From the IMG/VR virus record IMGVR_UViG_3300046008_000055, positions 1 to 20,381 of that record: 20,381 nt of DNA; one strand, given 5' to 3'. The DNA comes from a virus. A program made the position numbers and the translations under genes. This document shows, piece after piece, positions 7,437 through 15,523 of the stretch (the first letter of the stretch is position 1; every line of letters starts with the position of its first letter). The notes under the pieces were generated by a model. That model had not been told where the DNA came from. It saw nothing but the letters and a program-made list of their open reading frames with translations, and ran no database searches.

Positions 7437-7823
7437 CTAGCTTAATGTAACTGAAAGACTACCTGATGCTACCTTAAATATATCGCCTACATCAATTGCT
7501 TTAGATACTGTCAAAGGTGAATGATACAAAAGATTGCCGGCAGTTAATGCGTCACGTATGCCAACAAAAGCCACAGTACCCCATGAAACTGTACATTGTG
7601 GGAATGATATGTCTGCGCTTGATACGCTTACACCGTTAGATGGTGCGCCCATAGTGATGGCTTGACGAGCGTAAGAGCCACCAGATACTTCTGTACCTGT
7701 GTCGGCATCAGTAGGGTCTGTTGTGTATAAAGCTAAATAAACTGTTGTTGGTGTTGTGTAAGCTGTATTGCGTAGCGTTACATTAATTAAAGCATTTTCT
7801 AGGTAATTGGACATTTCTGACAT
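7437..7823 (-). CDS. Putative phage structural/tail protein (128 aa)
   Basis: The 128-residue protein (MSEMSNYLENALINVTLRNT, then YTTPTTVYLALYTTDPTDAD) belongs in appearance to a common conserved phage structural family. It has an N-terminal helix, then beta strands including GGSYARQAITMGAP and a central FPQCTVSWGTVAFVGIRDA region. The C-terminal strand is SGSLSVTLS. Such proteins lie between head-tail adaptors and fibres and are thought to be virion components. ATG 7823 has AAGGA upstream; a second ATG three codons on is possible. Exact function is unknown. Confidence 0.78.
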   Translation of the reverse strand: MSEMSNYLENALINVTLRNTAYTTPTTVYLALYTTDPTDADTGTEVSGGSYARQAITMGAPSNGVSVSSADISFPQCTVSWGTVAFVGIRDALTAGNLLYHSPLTVSKAIDVGDIFKVASGSLSVTLS

Positions 7824-7833
7824 GATTTTTCCT

Positions 7834-8454
7834 TTATCGTGTTGCTATTGAGATTGAAATTGGTGAGCCTGAGTATTCGCCTTGGTCATCTGATACAGTT
7901 AAAGCACTTAAACCACGGTCATACAATGTAGCCCATGTTTGTAAACGTGAGTCGTTCATAATGTATGGTTCTGCCTCACCAAGTGCAGCATAAAGTAATA
8001 AGTCTGGGCATACACTTAAAAATACGTTTGTTATTACTGCGTTACTTAATGGTTCTGGTTTTGCGTAGTAGAGCATACTCAACGTATAGGCGCTATCTGG
8101 TACTGGTGCAAATTGAAACTCTAGTGCAAGTACCGTGTATTGTTTTGGTAGACCAGAGTCTGAAGTACGAGCATTGCGGAATAATGAGCTAGGAGATAAA
8201 TACTCAAGCACCATAGTTGGATTTGTTTGTAGGTGTAGATCACGTATTTGCAAGAAGTCAGTCGGTAACTCTACCGTTGCATCGCCAGCCACAGTAACAG
8301 TCGTTACTACCTTTAACATTTGACGAATACGCAATTCACGTTGCAAACGTAACTCACCAAGCCTGATAAAGTCAGGAATCATTGCCGTTAAATCGCTACG
8401 AGCTAAGTAACTAGCAATAGTAGTTTGTAATTCTGCGTATGTAGTCAATGCCAT
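7834..8454 (-). CDS. Head-tail adaptor, P22 gp4 / T7 gp11-like
   Basis: The 206-residue protein begins ALTTYAELQTTIASYLARSD, then LTAMIPDFIRLGELRLQREL: a helical start typical of the podovirus adaptor that docks under the portal. A beta-rich middle follows (VELPTDFLQIRDLHL, then QYTVLALEFQFAPVPDSAYTLSMLYYAK). The C-terminal helices include LLLYAALGEAEPYI. This helix-beta-helix layout and the position downstream of the capsid gene support a gp4-like adaptor, which multimerises as a ring to complete the neck. A T7-like tail tubular A protein is the close alternative and performs the same job. It starts in a TAATG overlap with the 105-aa gene. Confidence 0.78.
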   Translation of the reverse strand: MALTTYAELQTTIASYLARSDLTAMIPDFIRLGELRLQRELRIRQMLKVVTTVTVAGDATVELPTDFLQIRDLHLQTNPTMVLEYLSPSSLFRNARTSDSGLPKQYTVLALEFQFAPVPDSAYTLSMLYYAKPEPLSNAVITNVFLSVCPDLLLYAALGEAEPYIMNDSRLQTWATLYDRGLSALTVSDDQGEYSGSPISISIATR

Positions 8455-8771
8455 TATATCCTACCTGCTCTGGTTCTAAATGCTCTGTTATCGGGATTGT
8501 TTAACCATGCGTTAAATCGTTTCTTATCTATTACTGCAAAGCCTCGTGTTATGCCTTGCTTTTCTAATTCTGCGAAAACTGTGAGCGGTATAGATGCTAC
8601 CTTATTGCCGAATGCATCCTCACTCCATCTTTTACGTTCGTCTTGAGCAGCGTACTCACGCTTATTCATCTCAAGTATGCCAGTTATGTCTTGGCTCTTA
8701 GCAATGATTAGTTCATCACCGTTATCTATGAATGATGTATCTGTAATGCCATTGGATATTATATTGCTCAT
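8454..8771 (-). CDS. Small conserved protein between capsid and adaptor genes (105 aa)
   Basis: The 105-residue protein is mostly helical and charged (GILEMNKREYAAQDERKRWS). It ends with a conserved-looking segment, FAVIDKKRFNAWLNNPDNRA followed by FRTRAGRI. This C-terminal motif is shared by small proteins encoded next to capsid genes in similar podoviruses, but I know no function. The highly basic tail might bind nucleic acid or the acidic inner capsid surface. ATG 8771 has GAGG four bases upstream. A GC-rich hairpin lies between this gene and the capsid gene. Confidence 0.72.
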   Translation of the reverse strand: MSNIISNGITDTSFIDNGDELIIAKSQDITGILEMNKREYAAQDERKRWSEDAFGNKVASIPLTVFAELEKQGITRGFAVIDKKRFNAWLNNPDNRAFRTRAGRI

Positions 8772-8785
8772 AAGACCTCATAATG

Positions 8786-8805
8786 GGGGAGAGTTTCCCC
8801 TCCCC
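8786..8805 (-). other. GC-rich hairpin with GAAA tetraloop after the capsid gene
   Basis: In the minus-strand RNA, GGGGAGGG-GAAA-CTCTCCCC can form an eight-pair stem (one G-U) capped by a GNRA-type GAAA loop, about 17 bases after the capsid stop. The following bases (CCATTATGAGG) contain no U-tract. It therefore looks like a 3' stability or partial-attenuation hairpin rather than a complete rho-independent terminator. Confidence 0.6.
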
Positions 8806-8822
8806 ACATATCTAACTAACTA

Positions 8823-9767
8823 TTAAGTTAAGTCAGCGATAATACCGTGTGCTGCTTCGTTCTTAACTTCTAATGTGTACTCTACCAATAGTTGAGTTAC
8901 ATCAGCATCGCCAGTTTTGGCTAGCTCATTAGTTTGGAATGGGCGCAAGTAAGCTACTGAAGCCATTTCTGGGTCTAGTAAGAATGCTACGTCATCATTG
9001 TCTGAGTTAGGAATGAAACGGTTAGGTACGATAGAGATAGTACCAAAGTCTGAAACAAACACGTCAGCAGCAGCGATGATAGATGCTTGTACGTTGCTTG
9101 GGATATCTTTGTAACGTGTAGCGATACCGGCAAATGTAGATGCAACTACTTTTTGAGCTGGAGTTACCATCAAGATTGTTGGTGAACCACCTGCAACATA
9201 AGCAGATTGGATAACTGTATTCAAGATAGTTTGAGTAAATGCACGGTCTGTACCAGTTCCACGAGCAGTAGTACCAGATGCACCAGCAGTACCAGAAGTA
9301 CCGCCAGAGTAGTTGGTATTTAACCATGCTTGTAAACCACCCAAAGTACGAGCAGTTGTAGCATCACCAGCAGAAGCAACTTGGTTGCTTAATAAGATAG
9401 CTTCCATGTCACGTTTGATTTCGGCAGAAGCCTTAGCCAATTGGTATGCTTTCTCAGATTTACGACCAGCTTTGTTAACTGTTTCCAAAGTACCAGAAAC
9501 TTTAACAGTTTTAGCAGAGATTTGAGTACGGTTACCGATACGAGTAGTAGGTGACAATGTTGCATCAGATGCAGCAGCACCCTCAACTACAGCGTTAGAA
9601 GTGTTAACAGCAGCCAAGCTGTCTTTTTGCCACTCGTGGTATACGGCAGTAGCAGAAGTCTTACCAACAGATGTCATGAATGGAGTATCTGTAGGAGAGA
9701 TGTTGTAGATTACATTAGCCAAGTCTTCACGTTGACCAATGGCGGTATAGGTTTGATATGTTGCCAT
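8823..9767 (-). CDS. Major capsid protein, SU10-like (DUF5309)
   Basis: The 314-residue protein MATYQTYTAIGQREDLANVI (then YNISPTDTPFMTSVG) carries the opening typical of SU10-type HK97-fold capsid proteins. The ATAVYHEWQKDSL strand, a long helix around GRKSEKAYQLAKASAEIKRD, and a C-terminal FQTNELAKTGDADVTQLLVE region (then HGI) are also family features. A Gly/Ser/Thr-rich insertion lies around residues 150-170. The scaffold gene lies immediately upstream (9-base gap with AAGGA Shine-Dalgarno). The protein forms the icosahedral shell. No N-terminal prohead protease is visible, so a separate scaffold is likely used, as in P22. Confidence 0.9.
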   Translation of the reverse strand: MATYQTYTAIGQREDLANVIYNISPTDTPFMTSVGKTSATAVYHEWQKDSLAAVNTSNAVVEGAAASDATLSPTTRIGNRTQISAKTVKVSGTLETVNKAGRKSEKAYQLAKASAEIKRDMEAILLSNQVASAGDATTARTLGGLQAWLNTNYSGGTSGTAGASGTTARGTGTDRAFTQTILNTVIQSAYVAGGSPTILMVTPAQKVVASTFAGIATRYKDIPSNVQASIIAAADVFVSDFGTISIVPNRFIPNSDNDDVAFLLDPEMASVAYLRPFQTNELAKTGDADVTQLLVEYTLEVKNEAAHGIIADLT

Positions 9768-9776
9768 GATAATTCC

Positions 9777-10742
9777 TTAAATAAAGTTTTCAAAAGCAGA
9801 AACCGCATCACGGATTTTGCCTGTTTTTTGTAATTGAGCCATAGCCTTCTTATGCTGGTCAGTATTTGTTGCTGTGTTACTGTTACCAGACTTAATAGTC
9901 TTAGGCGGTTCACTAACCCTCTTGTTTAGTTGAGGCTTAGATTGTTGTAATTTGTCGTACTGCATTGCTTTGTACAATGCCATAACGTGCCGAGCATCTC
10001 TTACTGCTGATAGCTCTTGATCTGAGAATCCTAAGTTCTTTGCAAACGTACGCAAATCTGACCTTAGTGCCTCACCTTTTACTGGATCGCTATATTCTGG
10101 TAGTGATTCAGACAATACGGCAGCCTGCTGAGATAGGTATTGTTGCATTCCTTGCTGTTGCTCGGCTTGTTGCAGTTCTGCAATGCGTTGTCTTTCAGCT
10201 TGTATTGCGTATAACTTCTCTTTGTTCTGCGACATCTCTGCCACTCGTACAGCGTAACCAATTGGATCTGAATCTTTTAAAGACTCTAAATCTTCCTGTG
10301 GTTGTTGAGCATTCAGTAATTGCTCCATTGCCTGCAACCGTTCTGCATAAGCATCACGCATGTATTTGGCTTCTTCAATAGCTTGTTGTTCTGCCTCTAC
10401 TGCTTTGCGTTGCTCTGCTACTTGTTGCGTCTTTCTAGTATAGTCCGCACCTTGCTGGGCTAGTGACTTTAGTTCAGTTAAGGTTAGTTCCTTCTCTTCG
10501 CCACCGACTTTAACTTGAAACCGTTGTTCGTCTTGGTCTGAGTTAGACTCCTCTGAGCCATCATCATCTTGCTCGTCTTGTTGCGCTTCTACCTGCTCAT
10601 TCTCTTGTTCTGTTTGCTCTTCTGCTTGCCCTTCTTCGGGTGCTTCCGATGCATCCATTAAACCTAAGAATGCGTTTGTTGCTTCATTGATAGTGCCATT
10701 GCTTTGTGTGTCACTCCCGTTAGGGTTGGTGTCGGTAGTCAT
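9777..10742 (-). CDS. Scaffolding protein
   Basis: I start the protein at ATG 10742 (MTTDTNPNGSD), which has GGAG six bases upstream. The in-frame ATG 10754 overlaps that ribosome binding site and is less likely. The product is about 321 residues. Residues 30-75 are strongly acidic and Gln/Glu-rich. Residues around 80-110 (FQVKVGGEEKELTLTELKSL, then a Gln/Tyr-Thr-Arg-Lys stretch) are a motif typical of podovirus scaffolds. A long coiled coil (about 105-215) is rich in Glu, Gln and Ala, and the basic C-terminal part would contact the coat protein. The position directly before the capsid gene is the classic one. The scaffold should be absent from mature virions. Confidence 0.85.
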   Translation of the reverse strand: MTTDTNPNGSDTQSNGTINEATNAFLGLMDASEAPEEGQAEEQTEQENEQVEAQQDEQDDDGSEESNSDQDEQRFQVKVGGEEKELTLTELKSLAQQGADYTRKTQQVAEQRKAVEAEQQAIEEAKYMRDAYAERLQAMEQLLNAQQPQEDLESLKDSDPIGYAVRVAEMSQNKEKLYAIQAERQRIAELQQAEQQQGMQQYLSQQAAVLSESLPEYSDPVKGEALRSDLRTFAKNLGFSDQELSAVRDARHVMALYKAMQYDKLQQSKPQLNKRVSEPPKTIKSGNSNTATNTDQHKKAMAQLQKTGKIRDAVSAFENFI

Positions 10743-10756
10743 TTGAATCTCCATAT

Positions 10757-10794
10757 GCTAGTGCGCCTAGCCACGTTTTATAGATACTATAAAA
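10757..10794 (-). other. Two adjacent hairpins upstream of the scaffold ribosome binding site
   Basis: TTTTATAG (10776-10783) and CTATAAAA (10787-10794) are perfect reverse complements with a 3-nt loop, and straddle the stop codon of the 76-aa gene. GCTAG (10757-10761) and CTAGC (10767-10771) form a second stem with a 5-nt loop just before the scaffold GGAG. They could tune scaffold or capsid expression or mark an RNA-processing site; no U-tract follows. Confidence 0.5.
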
Positions 10795-11017
10795 TCTTCC
10801 AGCGTTTTGCATTAATCTTGCGATCATCTGCCATGCCCACTATATGAGCCATTACTTCACGGATAGCAGTTAGCTTTGTATAAGCATCTTGTCGCTCATC
10901 GTAATCGTAAAGCGGTGAATTAGCCCACCGTAGCATTTGTAAATCTTCCATCTCTTTAAACACATCCAAGAAGTTTTGGTCTTGGAGCATATTGTTTGCC
11001 CACTCAGATTTGGTCAC
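10787..11017 (-). CDS. Small conserved phage protein (76 aa), GTG start
   Basis: The 76-residue protein starts at GTG 11017, which overlaps the TGA stop of the upstream gene (ATGTGA context) and has GGAAGG five bases upstream. It is largely helical and charged (MTKSEWANNMLQDQNFLDVF, then KEMEDLQMLRWANSPLYDYD). The C-terminus is basic (DRKINAKRWKIL). Small helical proteins between portal and scaffold genes occur in many podoviruses, but I recognise no named family or activity. Translation is probably coupled to the gene before it. Confidence 0.72.
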   Translation of the reverse strand: MTKSEWANNMLQDQNFLDVFKEMEDLQMLRWANSPLYDYDERQDAYTKLTAIREVMAHIVGMADDRKINAKRWKIL

Positions 11018-11355
11018 ATGAACCTTCCAGCACCACTAGATGCTGATTGTGCTGCGCCTGTACCACCTAGTAAGCTCCCTGCTTGATAATCACCTTGCAT
11101 ACCTGTTGCTGCTTGATATAACTCTGGGAACAATGCAGCAATATCAATTGGAGTAAATTGTTGCGCTGGTCTTGCAGTCATAGACTGATTATTTAAGTCA
11201 GTAATATAATTGCGTTGTGCTTTACCTTTCATCATTCCAAATACTGGGTTAAATATTTTATTGGAGCGTTGAGCTGGTTGAGTATAGTATTGACCAGTAT
11301 CAGCGTCATAATATACTTGACCTTGTTGCTGTTGTCCTTGTGCTGACATTCCCAT
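11014..11355 (-). CDS. Small Gln/Gly-rich conserved protein after the portal (113 aa)
   Basis: The 113-residue protein starts at ATG 11355 with AGGA seven bases upstream. The N-terminal part (QGQVYYDADTGQYYTQPAQR) is rich in Gln and Tyr, the middle is basic (MMKGKAQRNYITDLNNQ), and the C-terminus is Gly/Ala/Ser-rich and probably flexible (GGTGAAQSASSGAGRFM). The YYDxxTGQYYTQP phrase is shared by small proteins downstream of portal genes in related phages. A minor virion or ejected protein is conceivable. No enzyme motif or membrane segment is visible. Confidence 0.7.
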   Translation of the reverse strand: MGMSAQGQQQQGQVYYDADTGQYYTQPAQRSNKIFNPVFGMMKGKAQRNYITDLNNQSMTARPAQQFTPIDIAALFPELYQAATGMQGDYQAGSLLGGTGAAQSASSGAGRFM

Positions 11356-11386
11356 ATTCTATCCTTTTCCCACTATATGTTGTGTA

Positions 11387-13516
11387 TTATACACCGTAAT
11401 CTTCCATATCTTGTGGTTCAGCCTTTATACCACCTTTTACCATTTCATTCAAGCTAGTAATGGCTGACATAATAGCGTTAAGCTGTTCTGTCTGTAGTTT
11501 ACCGTCTGTTGCCTGTGTCTTTAGCTCAAGCTCCATCTGTTTCAATTGAAGCTCGGCTTCCTTGATACGGTAGTCACCATCCATCTGCATTTGTTTTTGT
11601 TGCATCTCTAGTTCTTTACGAGCGTTATCTACTTGCATTTGCTCACGATCTAGTTGTAGCTTGGCTTGGTTAGTCTGTGCAGTAAGTTGAGCTTTTTGTT
11701 CTTCAACCTTGGCATATAACTGTGCTGCCTCTGAAGTTGGATCAGCAGGTGGCTGTGATGCCTGTTGCATTATTTGCTGTTCAACCTCTGGTGTAATGTC
11801 ATTAATGAATGATGTGGTGTCTTTAAAGCCAGCCATCTCAATCATGCGACCAAGAGTGCTGCGGTATTGCGTTACAGTCACCAATGGGTTGTTAGCACCG
11901 TACTTGCCGATGATTTCTTCCTGTTTAGACATAATCATTTGTAGCATAGCAATCTGTTCTTGGCGGTTACCGTTACCCAAGCCTACGTTGATTGATACAT
12001 CGTACAAGTCAGACCATTCACGTGGGTCATAAGATACCCATTTGCCACGCATACGGATTGTCTTAGCTTGGTTTTGGTATTTGCATAGTAGGTGCAAGAT
12101 GCCACGGAATAATGATTTAACACCTGTTTCAGCAAAGATACGAGCCATTAGCTCTAGCTTACCTGCTGACTGTTGCATCATGGCTGCCACGGCTGTTGCT
12201 GTAGTGTTCTGAAGCACGTTAGCATCAAGACCTTGCTGTAGATCGCTAACACCGGTACGTTTAGCTTGAACACCATCCAAGTATTCCATCATCGGGAATG
12301 ATTGACCTGCTGTGTTTGCTACTGTTAGTTGATTTACTGCTTGAGGATTCTTAACACGGATAACACCACCGGCAGTAGACGTTAGTAAATCATCTAGGTT
12401 TACTTGACCCTCTACGGCTGTAACACGAGCATTGTTTGTTAGGTACAAGTTGTCTAGCATCTGACGTAGGATAGTAGACTTGGTTAGTTGCAAGTCCATT
12501 GTCCTGTCGGCTAGTGATTGACCAAAGAACTTGTGTGGAATAGGAATTGGGCATACAGAGTGGAATGGCACATAATCGCATTCTTCGTTAGACAGTATTG
12601 TTTCACCGCCTAGGATAACCCTGCGTAGCTCTAGTAAGCCGTTGTCGTTAGTATCTACCTTGATGTAGCACTCAAATATCTCAACCTCTTCCATTGATAG
12701 GTCGCTGGACTGTGTGTAGTCAGGCAACTCATCACGACCAAAACGAGCTAAACGCTCTGGTGCGTACTCTAAACGGTCATTAGCTGGGATTGTGTCTACG
12801 ATAGACTTCTCGTAACCCATAGCGATCAAGTCACCACGGGCAATCATTCTACGGTGTGCCGTGAATGGTGAGTCTTCAATGGTCTTAGCACGTTTGCTGA
12901 TTAAGAACTCCTCTGGTGGTACGTTCTCAATAGCGATACGGCTCTCATCGTTTATCTTTTGGATTGTAATGTTATGCGTATTGTAAGATATACCATCAGC
13001 ACCAATTACTACATCGGTCACTTGCTTGGTGATTTCCCACTCGCCAGTCTGCATGATCATGGCTAACTCGTCATCGGTTAAGCCTTTATACTTCTCTTTG
13101 ATGGTGTCTTTTTTCTCTTCCCAGTAGGCTTTAACAACACCAACCTTTTGTAGCAATGCATCCTTGAACCAGTTGTGTAGGATTAAGAAGCCATCGTTGT
13201 CTTTATAGAACACCCAGTTTGCCATGTCACTAGCTTGGTCAGCGAGTTCTTCTTCACCGTCTTTAGTAGGCTCAAAACGCACAGCATCTTCGCATGATGT
13301 GAAAACACGGATTAGTTGAGGCAATGCACCGTCTACGGCTTCAGCTACCTCACCGGTAACTACTTGGCTGCGACCTTCTACCTCAGTACCGTACTTGTCA
13401 CGGAAGTAGTAGCTCATCGCATCAGCACGAGCTTGAACCGTATCTGACTCTAAGTAGCCAATAGCGTTATTGATCTCGTCAGCAACAAGTGCCTTTAATT
13501 CTTCTTGGTTCATCAT
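11387..13516 (-). CDS. Portal protein, P22 gp1-like
   Basis: I place the start at ATG 13516 because it overlaps the terminase stop as TAATG. An in-frame ATG four codons earlier (13528) has only a poorly spaced AAGG. The product is about 709 residues, close to P22 gp1 (725). Features include the N-terminal helical stem region with YYFRDKYGTEVEGRSQVVTG, then VAEAVDGALPQLIRVFTS, which is diagnostic of P22-type portals. The large wing and clip region follows, including FGQSLADRTMDLQLTKSTIL (then RQMLDNLYL). A long Gln/Lys/Glu coiled coil at about residues 595-686 corresponds to the barrel. The dodecameric ring is the DNA gate and docks terminase and the gp4-like adaptor. Confidence 0.9.
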   Translation of the reverse strand: MMNQEELKALVADEINNAIGYLESDTVQARADAMSYYFRDKYGTEVEGRSQVVTGEVAEAVDGALPQLIRVFTSCEDAVRFEPTKDGEEELADQASDMANWVFYKDNDGFLILHNWFKDALLQKVGVVKAYWEEKKDTIKEKYKGLTDDELAMIMQTGEWEITKQVTDVVIGADGISYNTHNITIQKINDESRIAIENVPPEEFLISKRAKTIEDSPFTAHRRMIARGDLIAMGYEKSIVDTIPANDRLEYAPERLARFGRDELPDYTQSSDLSMEEVEIFECYIKVDTNDNGLLELRRVILGGETILSNEECDYVPFHSVCPIPIPHKFFGQSLADRTMDLQLTKSTILRQMLDNLYLTNNARVTAVEGQVNLDDLLTSTAGGVIRVKNPQAVNQLTVANTAGQSFPMMEYLDGVQAKRTGVSDLQQGLDANVLQNTTATAVAAMMQQSAGKLELMARIFAETGVKSLFRGILHLLCKYQNQAKTIRMRGKWVSYDPREWSDLYDVSINVGLGNGNRQEQIAMLQMIMSKQEEIIGKYGANNPLVTVTQYRSTLGRMIEMAGFKDTTSFINDITPEVEQQIMQQASQPPADPTSEAAQLYAKVEEQKAQLTAQTNQAKLQLDREQMQVDNARKELEMQQKQMQMDGDYRIKEAELQLKQMELELKTQATDGKLQTEQLNAIMSAITSLNEMVKGGIKAEPQDMEDYGV

Positions 13517-14784
13517 TATACGACCCATGCCTTATTTTGTTGTAATGGTTTAGACCATGTTGTATCTACTTCTACTAACCCTATTGCTAAATACCTAAAC
13601 GAGTCTGCAAAGTGTGATGCCCAGTCATGAACTGGCTTATCGTAAAACACATTCTGCTTCTCGTTAAACTCACGTCTATAGTTACGCAATGCTACTAGAC
13701 CGTTCTTTGTGCCTTCTATGTCAAACCAGCATCTCGGCAGCATACGTCTAACTGCTTGGATGCCATCCGCTATAGATAGGCTTGGTGCTACTGTTACGTC
13801 TAGTCCAGCTTCCATTAAGACTTCTAGTCTACTACGACCTGTGGTCATCTCTCTGACTCTTACATCGTGCGGAAGAATCTGCTGACCTTTATCATAACCG
13901 TTATCACGTAACCAGCTAACATAGTAATCTAATCCTACTCCGTGGTTCTCAGTACAGTCTATTAGCTGTATCTCTTTACCAACTATCTGCGCTACCCAAA
14001 TACACGTACTGTCGCTGACACCCAAATCCCAGCTACAAACAATCTTTGCCAGTTCGTCTTTAGGAATCTTAGTAACACGCTTCTCGTTATCTGCTTCATG
14101 TAATAGTGACCCATAGTAAGCACCTTCTACTGGTGCGTCAAAGCTACACTCAAACTCTTGCTTGTACTTGTCCTCGCCCATCTCGTTCTTAGCACTAGCC
14201 AACTCTTGTGGATCTAGTATGCCAGTATCACTAGCCCTAAACTCTAAGAACTTCCAACCCTCGGTGACCATTGCTCGTTCTTTAAACTCACGAAAGTGAT
14301 TATTGCCCTTCGGAGTACCAATAAACAAACAATAGCCTTTTTTATCTGCCAATGCTGGTCTTAAAATAAGATTCCAGATTTTTGGATCTTGGTCACCTAC
14401 CTCGTCTAGTACAGCACCGTGAAAATATTGACCCCTTAAACTGTCGCTATTCTCACTACCGTATAGGCTTATCCTTCTGCCCATGAAGTCTACTCGTAGC
14501 TCTGCGATGTTTGCAGTACCACCAAGTGAGCGAGTATATTCTACTAGGTAATCCCATGCGACCCTTTTAGCCTGTGAGTAAGTCGGTGCTATATAAGCGT
14601 ACCGTGGGTTTTTATCTTTGTTCTGTAACGCAGAATGTATCAATTGCACAATAGCAGATACAGTTTTACCCATCCTACGATGAGCAACTACTACAACAAA
14701 ACGATTCTCTCTTACTGCCTTGTGTATCTCTTTCTGTGGTAACCGAGGCTTGTAGCCTAAGTCAATCGGGTTAGTAGTTGTCAT
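13516..14784 (-). CDS. terL: Terminase large subunit (ATPase-nuclease)
   Basis: The 422-residue protein contains the full motor and nuclease set. The Walker A-like motif AHRRMGKT is at residues 34-41 and Walker B GAVLDEVGD has Asp127-Glu128. Motif III/coupling FIGTPKGNNHF is at 154-164. The RNase H-like nuclease has acidic residues Asp253 (WDLGVSDST), Asp307 (LPHD) and Asp394 (HFADSF). It cuts concatemeric DNA and pumps it into the prohead through the portal. ATG 14784 has CGGG upstream. The gene overlaps the small subunit by 14 bases and leads straight into the portal gene. Terminase_6-type architecture; the packaging strategy (headful or cos) cannot be told here. Confidence 0.95.
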   Translation of the reverse strand: MTTTNPIDLGYKPRLPQKEIHKAVRENRFVVVVAHRRMGKTVSAIVQLIHSALQNKDKNPRYAYIAPTYSQAKRVAWDYLVEYTRSLGGTANIAELRVDFMGRRISLYGSENSDSLRGQYFHGAVLDEVGDQDPKIWNLILRPALADKKGYCLFIGTPKGNNHFREFKERAMVTEGWKFLEFRASDTGILDPQELASAKNEMGEDKYKQEFECSFDAPVEGAYYGSLLHEADNEKRVTKIPKDELAKIVCSWDLGVSDSTCIWVAQIVGKEIQLIDCTENHGVGLDYYVSWLRDNGYDKGQQILPHDVRVREMTTGRSRLEVLMEAGLDVTVAPSLSIADGIQAVRRMLPRCWFDIEGTKNGLVALRNYRREFNEKQNVFYDKPVHDWASHFADSFRYLAIGLVEVDTTWSKPLQQNKAWVV

Positions 14785-15073
14785 CTATACCCGTTACCAC
14801 TTGTATCACCAATGGTGCATCAGCATCACCAGTTACTTTGTTCTCTTGCATTGCCTTACCATCTAATCTATCGCCTATCTCTTTGATAGCATTCATATCG
14901 CCATCGGCTGCTTTTTCGTATAAAGCATTAGCAATAGTATGTAATCGCCTGTAATCTTCTTGGACTGCGAGTTTTCTAATTAAATCTCCCCATATCCTAT
15001 TGTTTTTACTAGCGTTCGTATGACCTAGTGGCGCACCTGCACCTTTGGGGTTTGTTTCTGTAATTTCTGCCAT
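14771..15073 (-). CDS. terS: Terminase small subunit-like protein
   Basis: The 100-residue protein starts with a flexible Gly/Ala/Pro segment (NPKGAGAPLGHTNASKNN). Two helices follow (IWGDLIRKLAVQEDYRRLHT, then IANALYEKAADGDMNAIKEI) and then GDRLDGKAMQENKV. The AADGDxxAIKEIxDRLDGK motif is typical of small terminase subunits that recognise phage DNA. It lies directly upstream of, and overlaps, the large subunit. The C-terminal strand (APLVIQVVTGIDDNY) is likely the interaction tail for TerL. Short length is common in this subfamily. Confidence 0.82.
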   Translation of the reverse strand: MAEITETNPKGAGAPLGHTNASKNNRIWGDLIRKLAVQEDYRRLHTIANALYEKAADGDMNAIKEIGDRLDGKAMQENKVTGDADAPLVIQVVTGIDDNY

Positions 15074-15115
15074 TTTGTTGTGACTCCTTATAGGTTGGTC
15101 ACCCTGTTGTTAAAA

Positions 15116-15520
15116 TTATTTCATGCCACTTGCATTATAAAAAGGCGATTGACCTTGTGATTGCATTAAATCTCTGTATGCTGCTGCTTTCTTAGCAATA
15201 GATGGAGTTATTATCCCTTTTGCTATTGATAGTCTTTCGTACTCGTCTAGGGTAGGAACTACTGTTGGGAAGTCACCTCTTTCATCGCCTATAGAATACT
15301 CTGTAACGTCACTACCCTTTAGCTTACCTTGACCAGTAAGCAATCCTAGCCAACCGGTAGACTTAGGCATCATCTCGCCACCATAACCAGTTACATTGCC
15401 TTGCTTGTCATATAATTCATATGCTCTTGAGCCGTATGGACTAGGATAGTTTAAAGCATTTAACCCACCTTGTTGAGATGGGTTGCTAAATAATAATCCT
15501 AGTATCTGACTATAATCCAT
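15116..15520 (-). CDS. Small phage protein carrying a stand-alone 'MPKSxGWLG...SPFYN' domain
   Basis: In this 134-residue protein, residues from about 51 onwards match a domain usually seen inside larger phage virion proteins: MPKSTGWLGLL, then VTEYSIG, then FPTVVPTLDEYERLS, then IAKKAAAYRDLMQSQGQSPF-YN. Residues 1-50 are a Gln/Gly/Tyr-rich leader. The domain's function is not known to me; it often occurs in long multidomain or ejected proteins, so a minor virion or ejection role is plausible. It starts three bases after the stop of a 26-codon ORF and has only a weak ribosome binding site, so coupling is likely. It precedes the terminase genes. Confidence 0.72.
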   Translation of the reverse strand: MDYSQILGLLFSNPSQQGGLNALNYPSPYGSRAYELYDKQGNVTGYGGEMMPKSTGWLGLLTGQGKLKGSDVTEYSIGDERGDFPTVVPTLDEYERLSIAKGIITPSIAKKAAAYRDLMQSQGQSPFYNASGMK

Positions 15521-15523
15521 AAT

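Noticed and set aside
9064-9327. Minus-strand ORF rich in Tyr/Cys/Trp inside the capsid gene
   Set aside because: Composition (many Tyr, Cys, Trp, Ser) is that of an off-frame reading of Gly/Thr/Val codons, and it has no credible start signal.
10040-10381. Plus-strand ORF of 113 codons opposite the scaffold gene
   Set aside because: Antisense of a coiled-coil gene whose Gln/Glu/Ala codons read as Leu/Val-rich frames; typical artefact.
11709-12032. Plus-strand ORF of 107 codons opposite the portal gene
   Set aside because: Cys/Ile/Ser-rich antisense reading of a conserved gene with no supporting signals.
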